This document shows positions 1 to 9,118 of a stretch of 64,000 bases of DNA, piece by piece (position 1 is the stretch's first letter; every line of letters begins with the position of its first letter). The notes beneath the pieces are model-generated. The model saw nothing but the letters and a program-made list of their open reading frames with translations, had not been told where the DNA came from and did not search any database. The position numbers were made by a program, and so were the translations under genes. Origin of the DNA: Mycolicibacterium tokaiense (GTDB lineage Bacteria; Actinomycetota; Actinomycetes; Mycobacteriales; Mycobacteriaceae); assembly GCF_010725885.1 (NCBI RefSeq), contig NZ_AP022600.1, positions 3,906,001 to 3,970,000 of the forward strand. Direction: 5' to 3'.

Positions 1-1065
1 ATCACCAAACATGCTGACATCAAACAGATTTCGCGCGACGGTGAGGTGTGGTCCACCAACGCCAAAGGCGCGGTGATGCGGCTACCGGACAGTGTGACCG
101 CCGACCAGCTGGACCTCACCAAGGCGCTGCTGGTCAATCACGACCCCCCGTCGCACACCCGGCTGCGCAAGCTGGTGTCGCGGCTGTTCACTCCGCGTGC
201 CGTTGCCGCGCTGGAGCAGGGGCTGGAACGCACCGCCCGAGAGATCGTGGCCACCGCCGCAGCCAAGAAGCGGGGCAATTTTGTCGACGACATCGCTGTG
301 GGGTTGCCCCTGGCGGCGATCGCCGACCTCATCGGGGTGCCGGACGCCGACCGGCGCCAGCTGTTCAGTTGGACCAATTCGATCATGAACACCGACGATC
401 CTGAGTTCAACGACGTGGATCCGGCCGCGGCCAACGCGGAGTTGATGGGGTACGCGTATGCCATGGCCGAGGAACGCCGACGTAATCCCGCCGATGACAT
501 CGTGACCCGGCTCATCGAGGCCGACGTCGACGGTGACTCTCTCGATGAGGTGGAGTTCGCCTTCTTCGTCATCCTGCTGGCGGTAGCCGGCAACGAAACC
601 ACGCGCAATGCCATGACGCACGGCATGCTCGCGTTTGCCCAGCACCCGGAGCAATGGGAGCTCTTCAAGCGTGAGCGACCGGTCACCGCGGTCGACGAGA
701 TCGTCCGGTGGGCGACGCCGGTGCACTGCTTCCAGCGCACCGCCCTGGCCGACACCGAGGTCGGCGGGGTCACCGTGCGCGCCGGGCAACGAGTCGGATT
801 GTTCTACAGCTCAGCCAATTTCGACGAGGACGTCTTCGGCCGTCCATTCGAGTTCGACATCACGCGCAGCCCCAATCCGCATCTGGGGTTCGGCGGCAAC
901 GGAGTCCACTACTGCATCGGAGCCAACCTGGCGCGCACCGAGATCAGGCTCATCTTCGAGGCCATCGCTGACCTGGTGCCCGACATCACCGTGCTGGGTG
1001 AGCCGACGCGGTTGCGCTCGGGCTGGATCAACGGGATCAAGGAGCTGCAGGTCGCCTACCGGTGA
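1..1065 (+). CDS. Cytochrome P450, N-terminus cut off by window edge (CYP125/CYP142-like)
   Basis: The frame is open from base 1, so the gene starts outside the window. Heme-thiolate monooxygenase. The I-helix oxygen-activation motif AGNETT lies at 586-603, the ExxR of the K helix (EIVR) at about 697-708, and the heme-binding loop FGGNGVHYCIG begins at 889 with the ligand cysteine codon at 913-915. The C-terminal stretch RLRSGWINGIK resembles mycobacterial CYP125 and CYP142, which oxidise the cholesterol side chain at C26; the subfamily is inference, the P450 fold is not. The two acyl-CoA dehydrogenases further on would fit lipid or steroid catabolism, but they are separated from it by unrelated genes. 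Confidence 0.93.
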   Translation: MTKHADIKQISRDGEVWSTNAKGAVMRLPDSVTADQLDLTKALLVNHDPPSHTRLRKLVSRLFTPRAVAALEQGLERTAREIVATAAAKKRGNFVDDIAVGLPLAAIADLIGVPDADRRQLFSWTNSIMNTDDPEFNDVDPAAANAELMGYAYAMAEERRRNPADDIVTRLIEADVDGDSLDEVEFAFFVILLAVAGNETTRNAMTHGMLAFAQHPEQWELFKRERPVTAVDEIVRWATPVHCFQRTALADTEVGGVTVRAGQRVGLFYSSANFDEDVFGRPFEFDITRSPNPHLGFGGNGVHYCIGANLARTEIRLIFEAIADLVPDITVLGEPTRLRSGWINGIKELQVAYR

Positions 1066-1173
1066 TGGCTGTGGATGACGGAACACGGCGATCTCACGAG
1101 TCGGCGCAGACCCCCGCCATGGGAAACCGGGCAAATTTTGTGGCGATCGAAAACGGCCAGTGGAGACTGCACT

Positions 1174-1458
1174 ATGACCACTGGGCAGGGTGTCGGATGC
1201 TTGACGCGGCCCGACCTCGACGTGGGCAAAGGCATCACCGCAGCGCGGGACTGGCCGCAGGGACGCATCTTTCAGAGCTTCGAAGAGAGCCCGTTGGGCC
1301 AGATGGACAAGCTCATCGGCCTGCTGTCCGATGTCGCCCCAGGTCTTGCGGTCGGTCCTGACGCGGTTGCCGACAGGCCAGGGCGGCCGACCAGTGCGGA
1401 GTGGGCAGCTTTTGAACGGGCATGCGCTGACGTGGTGGCGGGTGCGGCGGCGCACTGA
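1174..1458 (+). CDS. Hypothetical small protein, 94 aa
   Basis: An open frame follows the P450. ATG 1174 is preceded by a weak GGAG about 10 nt upstream, and the frame extends upstream to 1075 without a better start. The product is about 94 residues with no motif I recognise. The C-terminal half has alternating hydrophobic and acidic residues and could be helical. It lies in an otherwise empty interval (1066-1533), so it may be a real small gene or decayed sequence. No function is proposed. Confidence 0.35.
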   Translation: MTTGQGVGCLTRPDLDVGKGITAARDWPQGRIFQSFEESPLGQMDKLIGLLSDVAPGLAVGPDAVADRPGRPTSAEWAAFERACADVVAGAAAH

Positions 1459-1514
1459 AAACCCCTGTGTCACTTGCGTATCTGGTGTCACATCACGCTG
1501 ATTCTTGTCGGTAG

Positions 1515-1530
1515 TCGCACGTATGTTCGA
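1515..1530. promoter_or_regulatory. LexA (SOS) box upstream of the first 13E12 gene
   Basis: TCGCAC-GTAT-GTTCGA matches the mycobacterial SOS box TCGAAC-N4-GTTCGA at 11 of 12 defined positions. It ends 3 nt before the ATG at 1534. TATGTT at 1522-1527 inside it fits a TANNNT -10 element six bases before that ATG, so LexA would sit on the promoter of a leaderless transcript. Some 13E12-family genes of M. tuberculosis are reported to be LexA-regulated. Confidence 0.75.
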
Positions 1531-1533
1531 TGT

Positions 1534-2913
1534 ATGGGAACGTCAGCTGTCGCCGATCGCGAGGCGATGCTGGCTGCCCTGACCCAGATGGAAGAGCTGA
1601 CCGCCCGGATGAATCGGCTGTCGATCGACGCGTTCTCCGATGTCGAGTTGTTGGCGCTGCAGCAGCGTCGTGAAGCTGTCGCTCGTGCGCAGCCGGTGCT
1701 CGATCATCGGGTGTATCAGCGGATCACGTCTCAGAGTTCACCGGTCTCGTTGGGTGCCAAGAGTTACGCCGCGGTGTTGTCGCAGCGGTTGCGGATTTCC
1801 AGCTCTGAGGCGCGCCGCCGGTTGGATGAGGCGGCGTCGTTGGGGCCGCGGACCTCGCTGACCGGTGAACCGATGGCACCCTCCATGCCCACCTTCGCGC
1901 GCGGTCAGGCCCTGGGGTTGATCGGCGCCGAGCACATCAAGCATGTGCGGTGGTTTTTCCGTGAGCTGCCCGGGTTCGTGGATTTTCAGACCCGGGAGAA
2001 TGTCGAAGAACAACTGGCCCAGCATGCCTGTGAGCTGGGGCCTGAGGCGTTCCGCAAGGCCGCAGCGCACATGCTGTACCTGTTGAACCAGGACGGGGAG
2101 CTCTCCGATGAGGACCGCCAGGCCCTGGCTTATATCCGGGTGGGTAAGCAGCGCCCGGACGGGATGCGCCCGTTCGAAGGGTTGTTGACGCCGGAGGCGT
2201 GGGCCACCCTGGAGCCGTTGCTGGAGCGCAACGCCGCCCCGGGGATGTGCAACCCGGCTGATGAGAATCCCTGCCTCGAGGGTGAACCGTCGGAGGAGCA
2301 GAAGCGGAATGACACCCGCACCACGGGCAAGCGGTATCACGATGCGCTGCTGGCTCTGTGCAAGCGGATGCTCACCACGCAGCCGACGGGGACCATCAAC
2401 GGATTACCGGCGAACGTGGTGATCACCGTGAGTCTCACCGATCTGGAGAAGGGCACCGGGCACGGGTTGACCGCCGGCGGCACGCTGCTGCCCATCGCCG
2501 ATGTCCTGAAGTTCGCCGCCCACTCGAGGCCCTGGCTGGCCCTATTCGACGGCAAAGGCCTGCCCCTGCACCTGGGCCGCGCCAAGAGGACCGCCACCCT
2601 GGCCCAGCGACTGATGCTGCTCGCGAAGCACCGGGGCTGCACCATGCCCGGCTGCACCGCCAGCGCCTACCGCTGCCAGGTGCATCACGCCAACCAGGAC
2701 TGGAAAGACGGCGGCCGCACCGACATCGACGACCTGACGTTGGCCTGCGGTCCGAACAACCGCATGGTCGAGACCACCGGCTGGACCACAAGAAATCGCC
2801 CCGAGGATGGTGTCACCGAATGGATCCCGCCGCCACACCTCGACTGCGGCCAGTCCCGCACCAACAACATCCACCACCCGGAACGGATCATCGACCCCGG
2901 CGATGACCCGTGA
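1534..2913 (+). CDS. 13E12 repeat family protein: DUF222 plus HNH endonuclease
   Basis: 459 aa from ATG 1534, chosen because the SOS box and -10 element end just before it; 20 upstream in-frame codons would overlap the operator. The N-terminal about 300 residues are the DUF222 helical region. The C-terminal HNH motif shows two zinc-type cysteines (CTMPGC) and the HHANQDWKDGG core followed by LACGPNNR. The family is multicopy in mycobacteria. The HNH domain suggests nucleic-acid cleavage, but the biological role is not established. The nearby LexA box suggests DNA-damage induction. The gene stands alone and converges on mgtE with 5 bp between the stop codons. Confidence 0.9.
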   Translation: MGTSAVADREAMLAALTQMEELTARMNRLSIDAFSDVELLALQQRREAVARAQPVLDHRVYQRITSQSSPVSLGAKSYAAVLSQRLRISSSEARRRLDEAASLGPRTSLTGEPMAPSMPTFARGQALGLIGAEHIKHVRWFFRELPGFVDFQTRENVEEQLAQHACELGPEAFRKAAAHMLYLLNQDGELSDEDRQALAYIRVGKQRPDGMRPFEGLLTPEAWATLEPLLERNAAPGMCNPADENPCLEGEPSEEQKRNDTRTTGKRYHDALLALCKRMLTTQPTGTINGLPANVVITVSLTDLEKGTGHGLTAGGTLLPIADVLKFAAHSRPWLALFDGKGLPLHLGRAKRTATLAQRLMLLAKHRGCTMPGCTASAYRCQVHHANQDWKDGGRTDIDDLTLACGPNNRMVETTGWTTRNRPEDGVTEWIPPPHLDCGQSRTNNIHHPERIIDPGDDP

Positions 2914-2918
2914 TCCGC

Positions 2919-4295
2919 CTACAGTCCCGCCAGCTGGGACAGCGTCATCTTCGCAATCGTGAAGTAGATCAGCAGGCCGGTGCCGTCGACGATGGTTGCG
3001 ATCATCGGTGCGGACACCACCGCAGGGTCGACCCGGCACTTCTTGAGCAGCGGCGGCAGGATCGATGCTACGAAGGAGGCCCACAACACGATGGCGGCCA
3101 CCGACAGTGTCACGGTCAGGGTGACTTCCGCCCCCACGCCCAGCGTCCACGCACGGATCACCGCCGCGGCCGCCATGGCCAGCGCGATCATCACGCCGGT
3201 CGACATCTCCTTGGCCAGGATCGCCGGAACGTTGTGAAAGCGCACCTGGCCGGTGGCCATGGCGCGCACCAGAGTTGTGGTGATCTGGGTGCCGGTGTTG
3301 CCGCCGGTGCCGATCAGCAACGGGATGAAGAAGGCCAGGGCCACCACTGCGTCCAGTTCTTCCTCGAACGCCCGCAGTACGGTGCCGGTGTAGGCCTCGG
3401 CAGCGAACAGCACCAGGAGCCAGACGATCCGTTTGCGCCATAGCAGCCACGGCGAAGCACGCAGGTACGGCACCTCCAATGGGGCTGAGCCGCCCTGCCT
3501 TTCGGCGTCCTCCGTGGCTTCTTCCTCCGCGATGTCGGCCGCATCGTCGGCGGTGAGCAGACCGAGGAGTCGGCGATCGGCGTCGACGACGGGCAGCGCG
3601 ACCAACCGGTGATCGATGAGCAGTTTCGCCGCCTCCTCCTCGTCGGTCAGCGGCGAGAGCGCAAGGACGTCGGTCTCCATCAGGTTCTCGACGGTACTGT
3701 CGGCGCCGGCCAGCACCAGATTGCGGAACGGCACCACACCCACCAGCCGGTTGTCGTCATCGGTGACAAAGATGTAGGCGCCCGTGCGCGAATCGCTGCG
3801 TACCCGCGCGGCATGTCCGCGGATTTCGTCGACCGCAGTGGCGGCTGTCATCGCCGGTCCCACTGTCAAGGTCTCCGGCACCATGTGCGCGGCGACGCTG
3901 TGCTTGGGCCAGGCGAGTAGGTCGCGGAGAACCCTTGCGCGCGGCAGCGGCAGCGCGGAGAGCCAGGCCTCGCGGGTGCGGTCATCTACCTCACGCATCA
4001 CGTTGCCCGCATGGTCGGAATCCAGGAGGTCCAGAAACGCTGCCACCCGCGCGGCGGGCAGCTGGCGTAGCACGTCAGCGGCCAGCTGGTCATCGACACT
4101 TTTGTAGAGTTCGATGCCGCTCTCAGAGTCCAGGAGTCCGCCGAGCCTGCGCATCTGCGACCGGGACAACCCAGCCACCTGGTACGCACGCTCGCTGTGA
4201 TCGTCCACCGCCTGTAGCCAGTCGGCCACGGCCACCGTGTCCTCGGAGGCGAGCGCGTCGTTCAGACGGAGCCTGCTCGTGTTCTCGGCCGCCAT
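2919..4295 (-). CDS. mgtE: Magnesium transporter MgtE
   Basis: 458 aa from ATG 4295; AGGAAAGGGG six bases upstream fits this start better than the ATG two codons earlier (4301), which abuts the purine tract. Domain order is typical: N-terminal helical magnesium-sensing domain with a superhelical repeat (about 1-130), two CBS domains (about 135-255), then five transmembrane helices. The pore signature PLLIGTGGNTGTQ in the first half of the membrane domain is the MgtE selectivity region. It is a Mg2+ channel of the inner membrane, gated by cytoplasmic Mg2+ through the N and CBS domains. I saw no M-box-like leader in 4296-4496. Confidence 0.95.
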   Translation of the reverse strand: MAAENTSRLRLNDALASEDTVAVADWLQAVDDHSERAYQVAGLSRSQMRRLGGLLDSESGIELYKSVDDQLAADVLRQLPAARVAAFLDLLDSDHAGNVMREVDDRTREAWLSALPLPRARVLRDLLAWPKHSVAAHMVPETLTVGPAMTAATAVDEIRGHAARVRSDSRTGAYIFVTDDDNRLVGVVPFRNLVLAGADSTVENLMETDVLALSPLTDEEEAAKLLIDHRLVALPVVDADRRLLGLLTADDAADIAEEEATEDAERQGGSAPLEVPYLRASPWLLWRKRIVWLLVLFAAEAYTGTVLRAFEEELDAVVALAFFIPLLIGTGGNTGTQITTTLVRAMATGQVRFHNVPAILAKEMSTGVMIALAMAAAAVIRAWTLGVGAEVTLTVTLSVAAIVLWASFVASILPPLLKKCRVDPAVVSAPMIATIVDGTGLLIYFTIAKMTLSQLAGL

Positions 4296-4496
4296 CAACA
4301 TCCCCTTTCCTCGACACTTGGTGCACTCAGCGGATGCGCCAGGAAATCTAGGGGATCAAATCTCGGTGACCAAACGGCAGACGGCGCCGTTCATCCAGCG
4401 TTAATCGCTGTGGCCTACAGCGTGATGGCAGGATCCCGGAGGGCTTGGTGCACGGCCTGGTGAGACTGCACCGGTCATGGTGATATCTCTGAGTCC

Positions 4497-4961
4497 GTGA
4501 ACGAACGAAACGCCCGGGTCGCGGCTGCACTGGCGGCCGCGGGCATCCCGTCGAACATCGTCATCCTGGACGCCGACGCCAAGACGGCGGCGGCGGCCGC
4601 GGCACAGCTGGGCTGTGAGGTCGGCGCCATCGCCAACAGCCTGGTGTTCGACTGCGACGGTGAACCGCTGCTGGTGATGGCCAGTGGCGCCGCGCGGGTG
4701 AACACCGAGGTACTGGCTGCGGCACTCGGCACCACCTCGATCCGCAAAGCGGACGCGGCGCTGGTACGTCAGGCCACCGGACAGGTGATCGGCGGCGTTG
4801 CGCCCGCGGGCCATCCCCACCCGCTACGCACCATCGTGGACAGCACCCTGGCGCAATATCCGGTGGTGTGGACAGCTGCCGGGACCGCTGACTCGGTGAT
4901 GCCCCTGACCTACCCCCAGCTACTGGCGCTGACCGCGGGACGGGAAGCTCAGGTCCGCTGA
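4497..4961 (+). CDS. YbaK/EbsC family aminoacyl-tRNA deacylase
   Basis: 154 aa from GTG 4497. The fold is that of YbaK/ProX-type trans-editing proteins, which hydrolyse mischarged tRNAs such as Cys-tRNAPro. Recognisable features are the early conserved Lys (DAKTAAAAA region), the central NSLVFDCDGEPLLVMASG strand pair, and the late GVAPAGHPHP loop that shapes the active site. Length is typical. It lies alone between mgtE (divergent) and an acyl-CoA dehydrogenase operon (convergent, 1 bp between stops). Substrate specificity cannot be read from the sequence. Confidence 0.9.
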   Translation: MNERNARVAAALAAAGIPSNIVILDADAKTAAAAAAQLGCEVGAIANSLVFDCDGEPLLVMASGAARVNTEVLAAALGTTSIRKADAALVRQATGQVIGGVAPAGHPHPLRTIVDSTLAQYPVVWTAAGTADSVMPLTYPQLLALTAGREAQVR

Positions 4962-4962
4962 C

Positions 4963-6084
4963 TCACGGCGCGGCGAGCTGGGCGTAGCGGCTCAGGTGTG
5001 CTGCGGTGGTGCCGAATTCGTACTGCATCGCGGTGAGCCGCTTGAAGTAATGGCCGATGGCCAGCTCCTCGGTCATGCCCATTCCGCCGTGCAACTGCAC
5101 GGCGTTCTGCCCGATGAACCTGGCCGCGCGGCCGGCGGTCGCCTTGGCGGCGGACACGGCTCGGGCACGCTGTTCCGGTTCGGCGTCCAGGTTGAGCACT
5201 GCGAGATACGCAGCGGCCACGGCCTGCTCGAGTTCCATGTACATGTCCACCATGCGGTGCTGCAGCACTTGGAAACTGCCGATCGGCTGACCGAATTGCT
5301 GGCGCTGCTTGCAGTATTCAACCGTGTCGTCGAGCACCTTGCGCATGCCGCCGACGGCTTCGGACACCACCGCCGCCGCACCCTCGTCGCGGGCCCGCAG
5401 TAGCGATGCCTCCGCCTCGCCCAGCAGCGCGTCACCGGGCAGACGCAGACCGGCGAACTCGAGATCGGCGCCGCGGCGGTCATCGATGGTGCGGTAAGGA
5501 TGGACCGTCACACCGGCTGGGGGAGCGGCCGCGTCGAACTCGGTGAGCAACAACGACACCCCGTCGGGTGCACGCGCCGCGATCAGCAGGTGGGTGGCAA
5601 GGGGGGCGCTGAGCACGACGACCTTGGAGCCAGTGACCACCCAGTCGTCACCATCGCGCTCGGCGGTGGTGGACAGTGCCGCAAGGTCGTCACCGGCGTC
5701 GGGTTCGGTCAGCGCCAGGGCAACCACCGCGGTGCCATCGGCAATCGCTTCCAGGACAGCCCGCGCGCGGGCGCCGCCCGCACGCTGCAGGAGCCCGCCG
5801 GCCACCACCACGGTGTCGATGTACGGTTCGATCACCAATGCGTAGCCGAGCGCCTCAGTGATCACCATGGCCTCCACGGGCCCGCCGCCCAGGCCGCCGG
5901 CGTCCTCCGGCAGGGTCGCGGCCAGGATGCCCAGCTCTCGCGCGAACCCGCGCCAGATCTCCGGTTGCCAACCGGGCCCGGATTTGGCTGCGGCCCGGCT
6001 CTTTTCGAGGTCATAGCGGGTGGCCAGGAATTTGGTCAGCCCGCTGCGCAGAAGTTCTTGTTCGTCGCTGAGCGTGAAGTTCAT
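4963..6084 (-). CDS. Acyl-CoA dehydrogenase (FadE-type), second subunit of a pair
   Basis: 373 aa, FAD-dependent flavoenzyme forming the alpha,beta double bond of an acyl-CoA. The N-terminal helical domain, the central beta domain (ALTEPDAGDD-type FAD loop) and the C-terminal domain with QLHGGMGMTEE are all present. Its ATG (6084-6082) directly follows the TAG of the upstream gene with no spacer, so the two are surely co-translated. Such adjacent, non-identical FadE pairs in mycobacteria often form alpha2beta2 heterotetramers acting on steroid side-chain or bulky acyl-CoA substrates. That quaternary structure is inferred from the arrangement, not visible. Confidence 0.9.
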   Translation of the reverse strand: MNFTLSDEQELLRSGLTKFLATRYDLEKSRAAAKSGPGWQPEIWRGFARELGILAATLPEDAGGLGGGPVEAMVITEALGYALVIEPYIDTVVVAGGLLQRAGGARARAVLEAIADGTAVVALALTEPDAGDDLAALSTTAERDGDDWVVTGSKVVVLSAPLATHLLIAARAPDGVSLLLTEFDAAAPPAGVTVHPYRTIDDRRGADLEFAGLRLPGDALLGEAEASLLRARDEGAAAVVSEAVGGMRKVLDDTVEYCKQRQQFGQPIGSFQVLQHRMVDMYMELEQAVAAAYLAVLNLDAEPEQRARAVSAAKATAGRAARFIGQNAVQLHGGMGMTEELAIGHYFKRLTAMQYEFGTTAAHLSRYAQLAAP

Positions 6085-7317
6085 CTACAGCCCCAATGCC
6101 GCTTTTGCCAGGATGTTGCGCTGAATCTCGTTGCTGCCGGCGTAGATCGATCCCGCGCGGTCGTTGAAGTACTTCAGCGGAGCGACCGCCTGCCAGGCCT
6201 CACCGCTGGTGTAGCCGTCATCAGGTGGGTCGTACTCGGTCACCGGGCCGCCGGGGGCGGTGGCGTGCGGCTGATAGACGCGCCCGCGGGGGCCCGCCGC
6301 TTCCAGAGCGAGCTCGGTGAGCGTCTGGCTCAGTTCGGTGGAGAGCACCTTCAGCATGGACGACGCCGGACCCGGGTTCTTGCCCTCGGCCACGGTGGCC
6401 AGGGTGCGGAACTCCAGGATTTCGAGGACCTCTGTACGGATGCGGGCGTCGGCCAATTTCAACGCGAACGACGGATCATCGATCAGCCGTCCCCCAGTCG
6501 GCCCGGGCTGGCCCGCGGCAGCGGTCGCGATCTCCTCGCCCATCACCTGTAACCACGGCGCGGTAGCGCCGCCTCCGCGTTCGAACTCCAGCAGATACTT
6601 GGCGACGGTCCACCCGTCGTCGATGCGGCCCAGCACATTGGCTTTCGGCACCCGCACCGCGTCGAAGAACACCTGGTTCTGCACTTCTTCGCCCGAGGTC
6701 ATCACCAGCGGGTGGATCTCGACACCGGGGGAGTCCAGGTCGATCAGCACGAACGTGATGCCCTGCTGTTTGCGTTCCAGCCGCGAGGTGCGCACCAGCG
6801 CGAACATCCAGTTGGCTTCGCGGGCATGGGTGGTCCAGATCTTGGATCCGGTGCAGACCAGATCATCACCGTCGGAGACGGCGGCCATCTGCAGTGACGC
6901 CAGATCCGACCCGGATTCGGGTTCGGAGTAACCCTGGCAGAAGAAGACCTCGCCGGTGAGGATGCGGGGCAGGAAGAAGTCCTTCTGTTCGGGGGTTCCG
7001 AAGCGGATGATTGCGTGCGCGACCATCTTGATGCCCATCGGCGACAGCGTGGGCGCCCCGGCCAGCGTGGATTCCCGGCTGAAGATGTAGTGCTGGTTCA
7101 GCGTCCAGTCACACCCGCCGTGCTCGACCGGCCAGGCCGGCGCGGCCCAGCCGCGTTCATGCAAGACCGCCTGCCACGCCATGCTGGCCTCGTGATCGGC
7201 GTAGACGCTGGTCATGAGGCGCCCGGCCCGGCGGAGGTCCGGGGTCAACTTCGCATCGAGGAACGCGCGCACCTCGTCGCGAAAGGCGAGATCGGAGTCT
7301 GACCACTCCAGGTCCAT
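6085..7317 (-). CDS. Acyl-CoA dehydrogenase (FadE-type), first subunit of a pair
   Basis: 410 aa from ATG 7317 (MDLEWSDSD), where homology to other FadE proteins begins; 80 further in-frame codons upstream run through the divergent promoter region and are not coding. The FAD and substrate-loop motif CQGYSEPESGSDLAS and the C-terminal YAGSNEIQRN are visible. It is the first gene of a two-gene operon with the 373-aa paralogue. It is divergent from the aldehyde dehydrogenase at 7484; the shared region 7318-7483 holds two palindromes that may control both units. The substrate is unknown. Confidence 0.9.
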   Translation of the reverse strand: MDLEWSDSDLAFRDEVRAFLDAKLTPDLRRAGRLMTSVYADHEASMAWQAVLHERGWAAPAWPVEHGGCDWTLNQHYIFSRESTLAGAPTLSPMGIKMVAHAIIRFGTPEQKDFFLPRILTGEVFFCQGYSEPESGSDLASLQMAAVSDGDDLVCTGSKIWTTHAREANWMFALVRTSRLERKQQGITFVLIDLDSPGVEIHPLVMTSGEEVQNQVFFDAVRVPKANVLGRIDDGWTVAKYLLEFERGGGATAPWLQVMGEEIATAAAGQPGPTGGRLIDDPSFALKLADARIRTEVLEILEFRTLATVAEGKNPGPASSMLKVLSTELSQTLTELALEAAGPRGRVYQPHATAPGGPVTEYDPPDDGYTSGEAWQAVAPLKYFNDRAGSIYAGSNEIQRNILAKAALGL

Positions 7318-7389
7318 GGATGTCCTTTGACAGGGTTTGGTGGCGCACCGGTCAACTGCTTGGTGGGTCGAATATACGGCGGCGTCCCA

Positions 7390-7403
7390 GATTTGATCAA
7401 ATC
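7390..7403. promoter_or_regulatory. Perfect 14-bp palindrome between fadE pair and sugar-acid operon
   Basis: GATTTGATCAAATC is a perfect inverted repeat 73 bp upstream of the acyl-CoA dehydrogenase start and 44 bp upstream of the -35 of the aldehyde dehydrogenase. Its symmetry suits a GntR/FadR- or TetR-type dimer. The regulator is unknown. Confidence 0.5.
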
Positions 7404-7407
7404 CTCT

Positions 7408-7423
7408 ATTGATGCAATTTCGG
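7408..7423 (+). promoter_or_regulatory. Shared 16-bp motif, copy A (candidate regulator site of the sugar-acid cluster)
   Basis: ATTGATGCAATTTCGG lies 23 bp before the -35 at 7447. The core ATTG-ATG-CAAT is an inverted repeat. A copy matching at 14 of 16 positions lies at 13347-13362 in the same orientation relative to its promoter. The LysR or IclR protein encoded in the cluster is the natural candidate. Confidence 0.55.
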
Positions 7424-7446
7424 CATTTTTGGTGGCAAAAAGAGTC

Positions 7447-7484
7447 TTGGACAGGAATTGGTGCCCCGCCTACCGTGGTCGACG
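7447..7484 (+). promoter_or_regulatory. Leaderless promoter of the aldehyde dehydrogenase gene
   Basis: TTGGAC (7447-7452), 18-bp spacer, TACCGT (7471-7476), then 7 bp to the GTG at 7484. The spacing predicts transcription starting at the start codon itself. Confidence 0.65.
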
Positions 7485-9088
7485 TGACTACCTTTGCCTC
7501 CGAGACGGACACCCAGACCCTGACCGGCCAGATGATCGTCGCAGGAACGATGGTCACGGGAGCGGGAACAGAGGTGCGCGGCTTCGACCCCGCAGCCGGA
7601 ACGGCGCTGGAGCCCGCCTACCGGCACGGCGACCTCGCTGTGGTGGAGGCGGCGTGCGCGGCTGCAGCCGAGGCCTTCGGGCCGTACCGGGCCACCACCT
7701 CGGCGCAGCGCGCGAAGTTCCTGGAGGCCATCGCCGCCAATATCGAGGCCGCCGCCGAGGTGCTGATTCCCCGCGCCGTCGCCGAAACCGGTCTGCCGCA
7801 TGCCCGCATCACCGGCGAGGTCGGCCGCACGTGCGGTCAGCTCCGCCTGTTCGCCGCCGTGCTGCGCGAGGGCAGCTGGAACGGCGCCCGCATCGACTCG
7901 GCGCTGCCCGAGCGCACCCCCGCCCCGCGCGCCGACATCCGGCAGCGCACGGTGCCGCTGGGCCCGGTCGCAGTGTTCGGCGCCAGTAACTTCCCGCTGG
8001 CCTTCTCCGTGGCCGGCGGCGACACTGCGTCCGCGCTGGCCGCCGGATGCCCGGTGGTGGTCAAGGGACACGACGCCCACCCCGGCACCTCAGAATTGGT
8101 CGGACGCGCCGTGGCCAAGGCGGTCGCCGATGCCGGTCTGCCTGCCGGAACCTTCTCCCTTCTGTTCGGCTCGGGACGCAAGCTCGGCACCGCGCTGGTG
8201 ACGGACGCCCGGATCAAGGCCGTCGGATTCACCGGATCCCGGTCCGGTGGAACAGCTCTGGTGGCTGCCGCCGCCGCCCGCCCCGAACCGATCCCGGTCT
8301 ACGCCGAAATGAGCTCCATCAACCCGGTGTTCCTGCTGCCCGGCGCGCTGAGCACACGCGGCGCCGAACTGGGTGCGGCCTTCGTCGGCTCGCTCACCAT
8401 GGGATCCGGACAGTTCTGCACCAACCCCGGCCTGGTGATCGCGGTCGATGGGCCGGACCTCGACACCTTCGTCGCCGCGGCTACCGAGGCCCTGGCGCAG
8501 GCGGCGCCCACCCCGATGCTCACGCCGAACATCGCCAAGAGCTATGCCGACGGGGTCCGTGACCTCGAGGGCGCTGCCGACGTCCTGGCCCGGGGCCAGG
8601 CCGCGGACAGTTCGACCGCCTGCCAGGCCGCGCTGTTCTCCACCGACGCAGCCGGTTTCCTGGCGTCAGATGTGCTGCAGGCCGAGGTGTTCGGCGCCTC
8701 CAGCCTGGTGATCCGCTGCGCCGACGCCGACGAAGTGGCCTCGGTGGCAAGCAAACTGGAAGGCCAGCTCACCGCCACCGTGCACGCCGACGATTCCGAC
8801 ACCGCAGAAGCGGCCCGGTTGCTCCCGGTGCTGGAGCTCAAGGCCGGACGAATCCTGTTCAACGGCTGGCCCACCGGCGTCGAGGTCGGCTACGCGATGG
8901 TGCACGGCGGACCCTTCCCGGCCACCTCTGATTCGCGCACCACGTCGGTGGGCGCCAAGGCAATCGAGCGCTTCCTACGGCCGGTGTCCTACCAGGACGT
9001 CCCGAAGTCATTGCTGCCCAGCGCTATTGCCGACGGCAACCCTGATCACCTCTGGCGGCTCATCGACGGCCGCTTCACCCAAGACTGA
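7484..9088 (+). CDS. 2,5-dioxovalerate (2-oxoglutarate semialdehyde) dehydrogenase, NADP+
   Basis: 534 aa from GTG 7484, chosen because promoter spacing puts the transcription start there; 25 more upstream codons are in frame but cross the promoter. Aldehyde dehydrogenase of the KGSADH class: FGASNFPLAF and VVVKGHDAHPGTS in the cofactor domain, FTGSRSGG glycine loop, catalytic Glu in YAEMSSINP and nucleophile Cys in GSGQFCTNPG. It oxidises 2-oxoglutarate semialdehyde to 2-oxoglutarate, the last step of the glucarate/galactarate route. It is followed after 30 bp by the dehydratase that makes its substrate, which strongly supports the assignment. Confidence 0.9.
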   Translation: MTTFASETDTQTLTGQMIVAGTMVTGAGTEVRGFDPAAGTALEPAYRHGDLAVVEAACAAAAEAFGPYRATTSAQRAKFLEAIAANIEAAAEVLIPRAVAETGLPHARITGEVGRTCGQLRLFAAVLREGSWNGARIDSALPERTPAPRADIRQRTVPLGPVAVFGASNFPLAFSVAGGDTASALAAGCPVVVKGHDAHPGTSELVGRAVAKAVADAGLPAGTFSLLFGSGRKLGTALVTDARIKAVGFTGSRSGGTALVAAAAARPEPIPVYAEMSSINPVFLLPGALSTRGAELGAAFVGSLTMGSGQFCTNPGLVIAVDGPDLDTFVAAATEALAQAAPTPMLTPNIAKSYADGVRDLEGAADVLARGQAADSSTACQAALFSTDAAGFLASDVLQAEVFGASSLVIRCADADEVASVASKLEGQLTATVHADDSDTAEAARLLPVLELKAGRILFNGWPTGVEVGYAMVHGGPFPATSDSRTTSVGAKAIERFLRPVSYQDVPKSLLPSAIADGNPDHLWRLIDGRFTQD

Positions 9089-9118
9089 CACACCCACCAT
9101 CCTCTAGGAGACTCCACC

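Noticed and set aside
4296..4496. Mg2+-sensing leader (M-box) for mgtE.
   Set aside because: Only a plain ribosome site precedes the gene; no extended helical structure seen.
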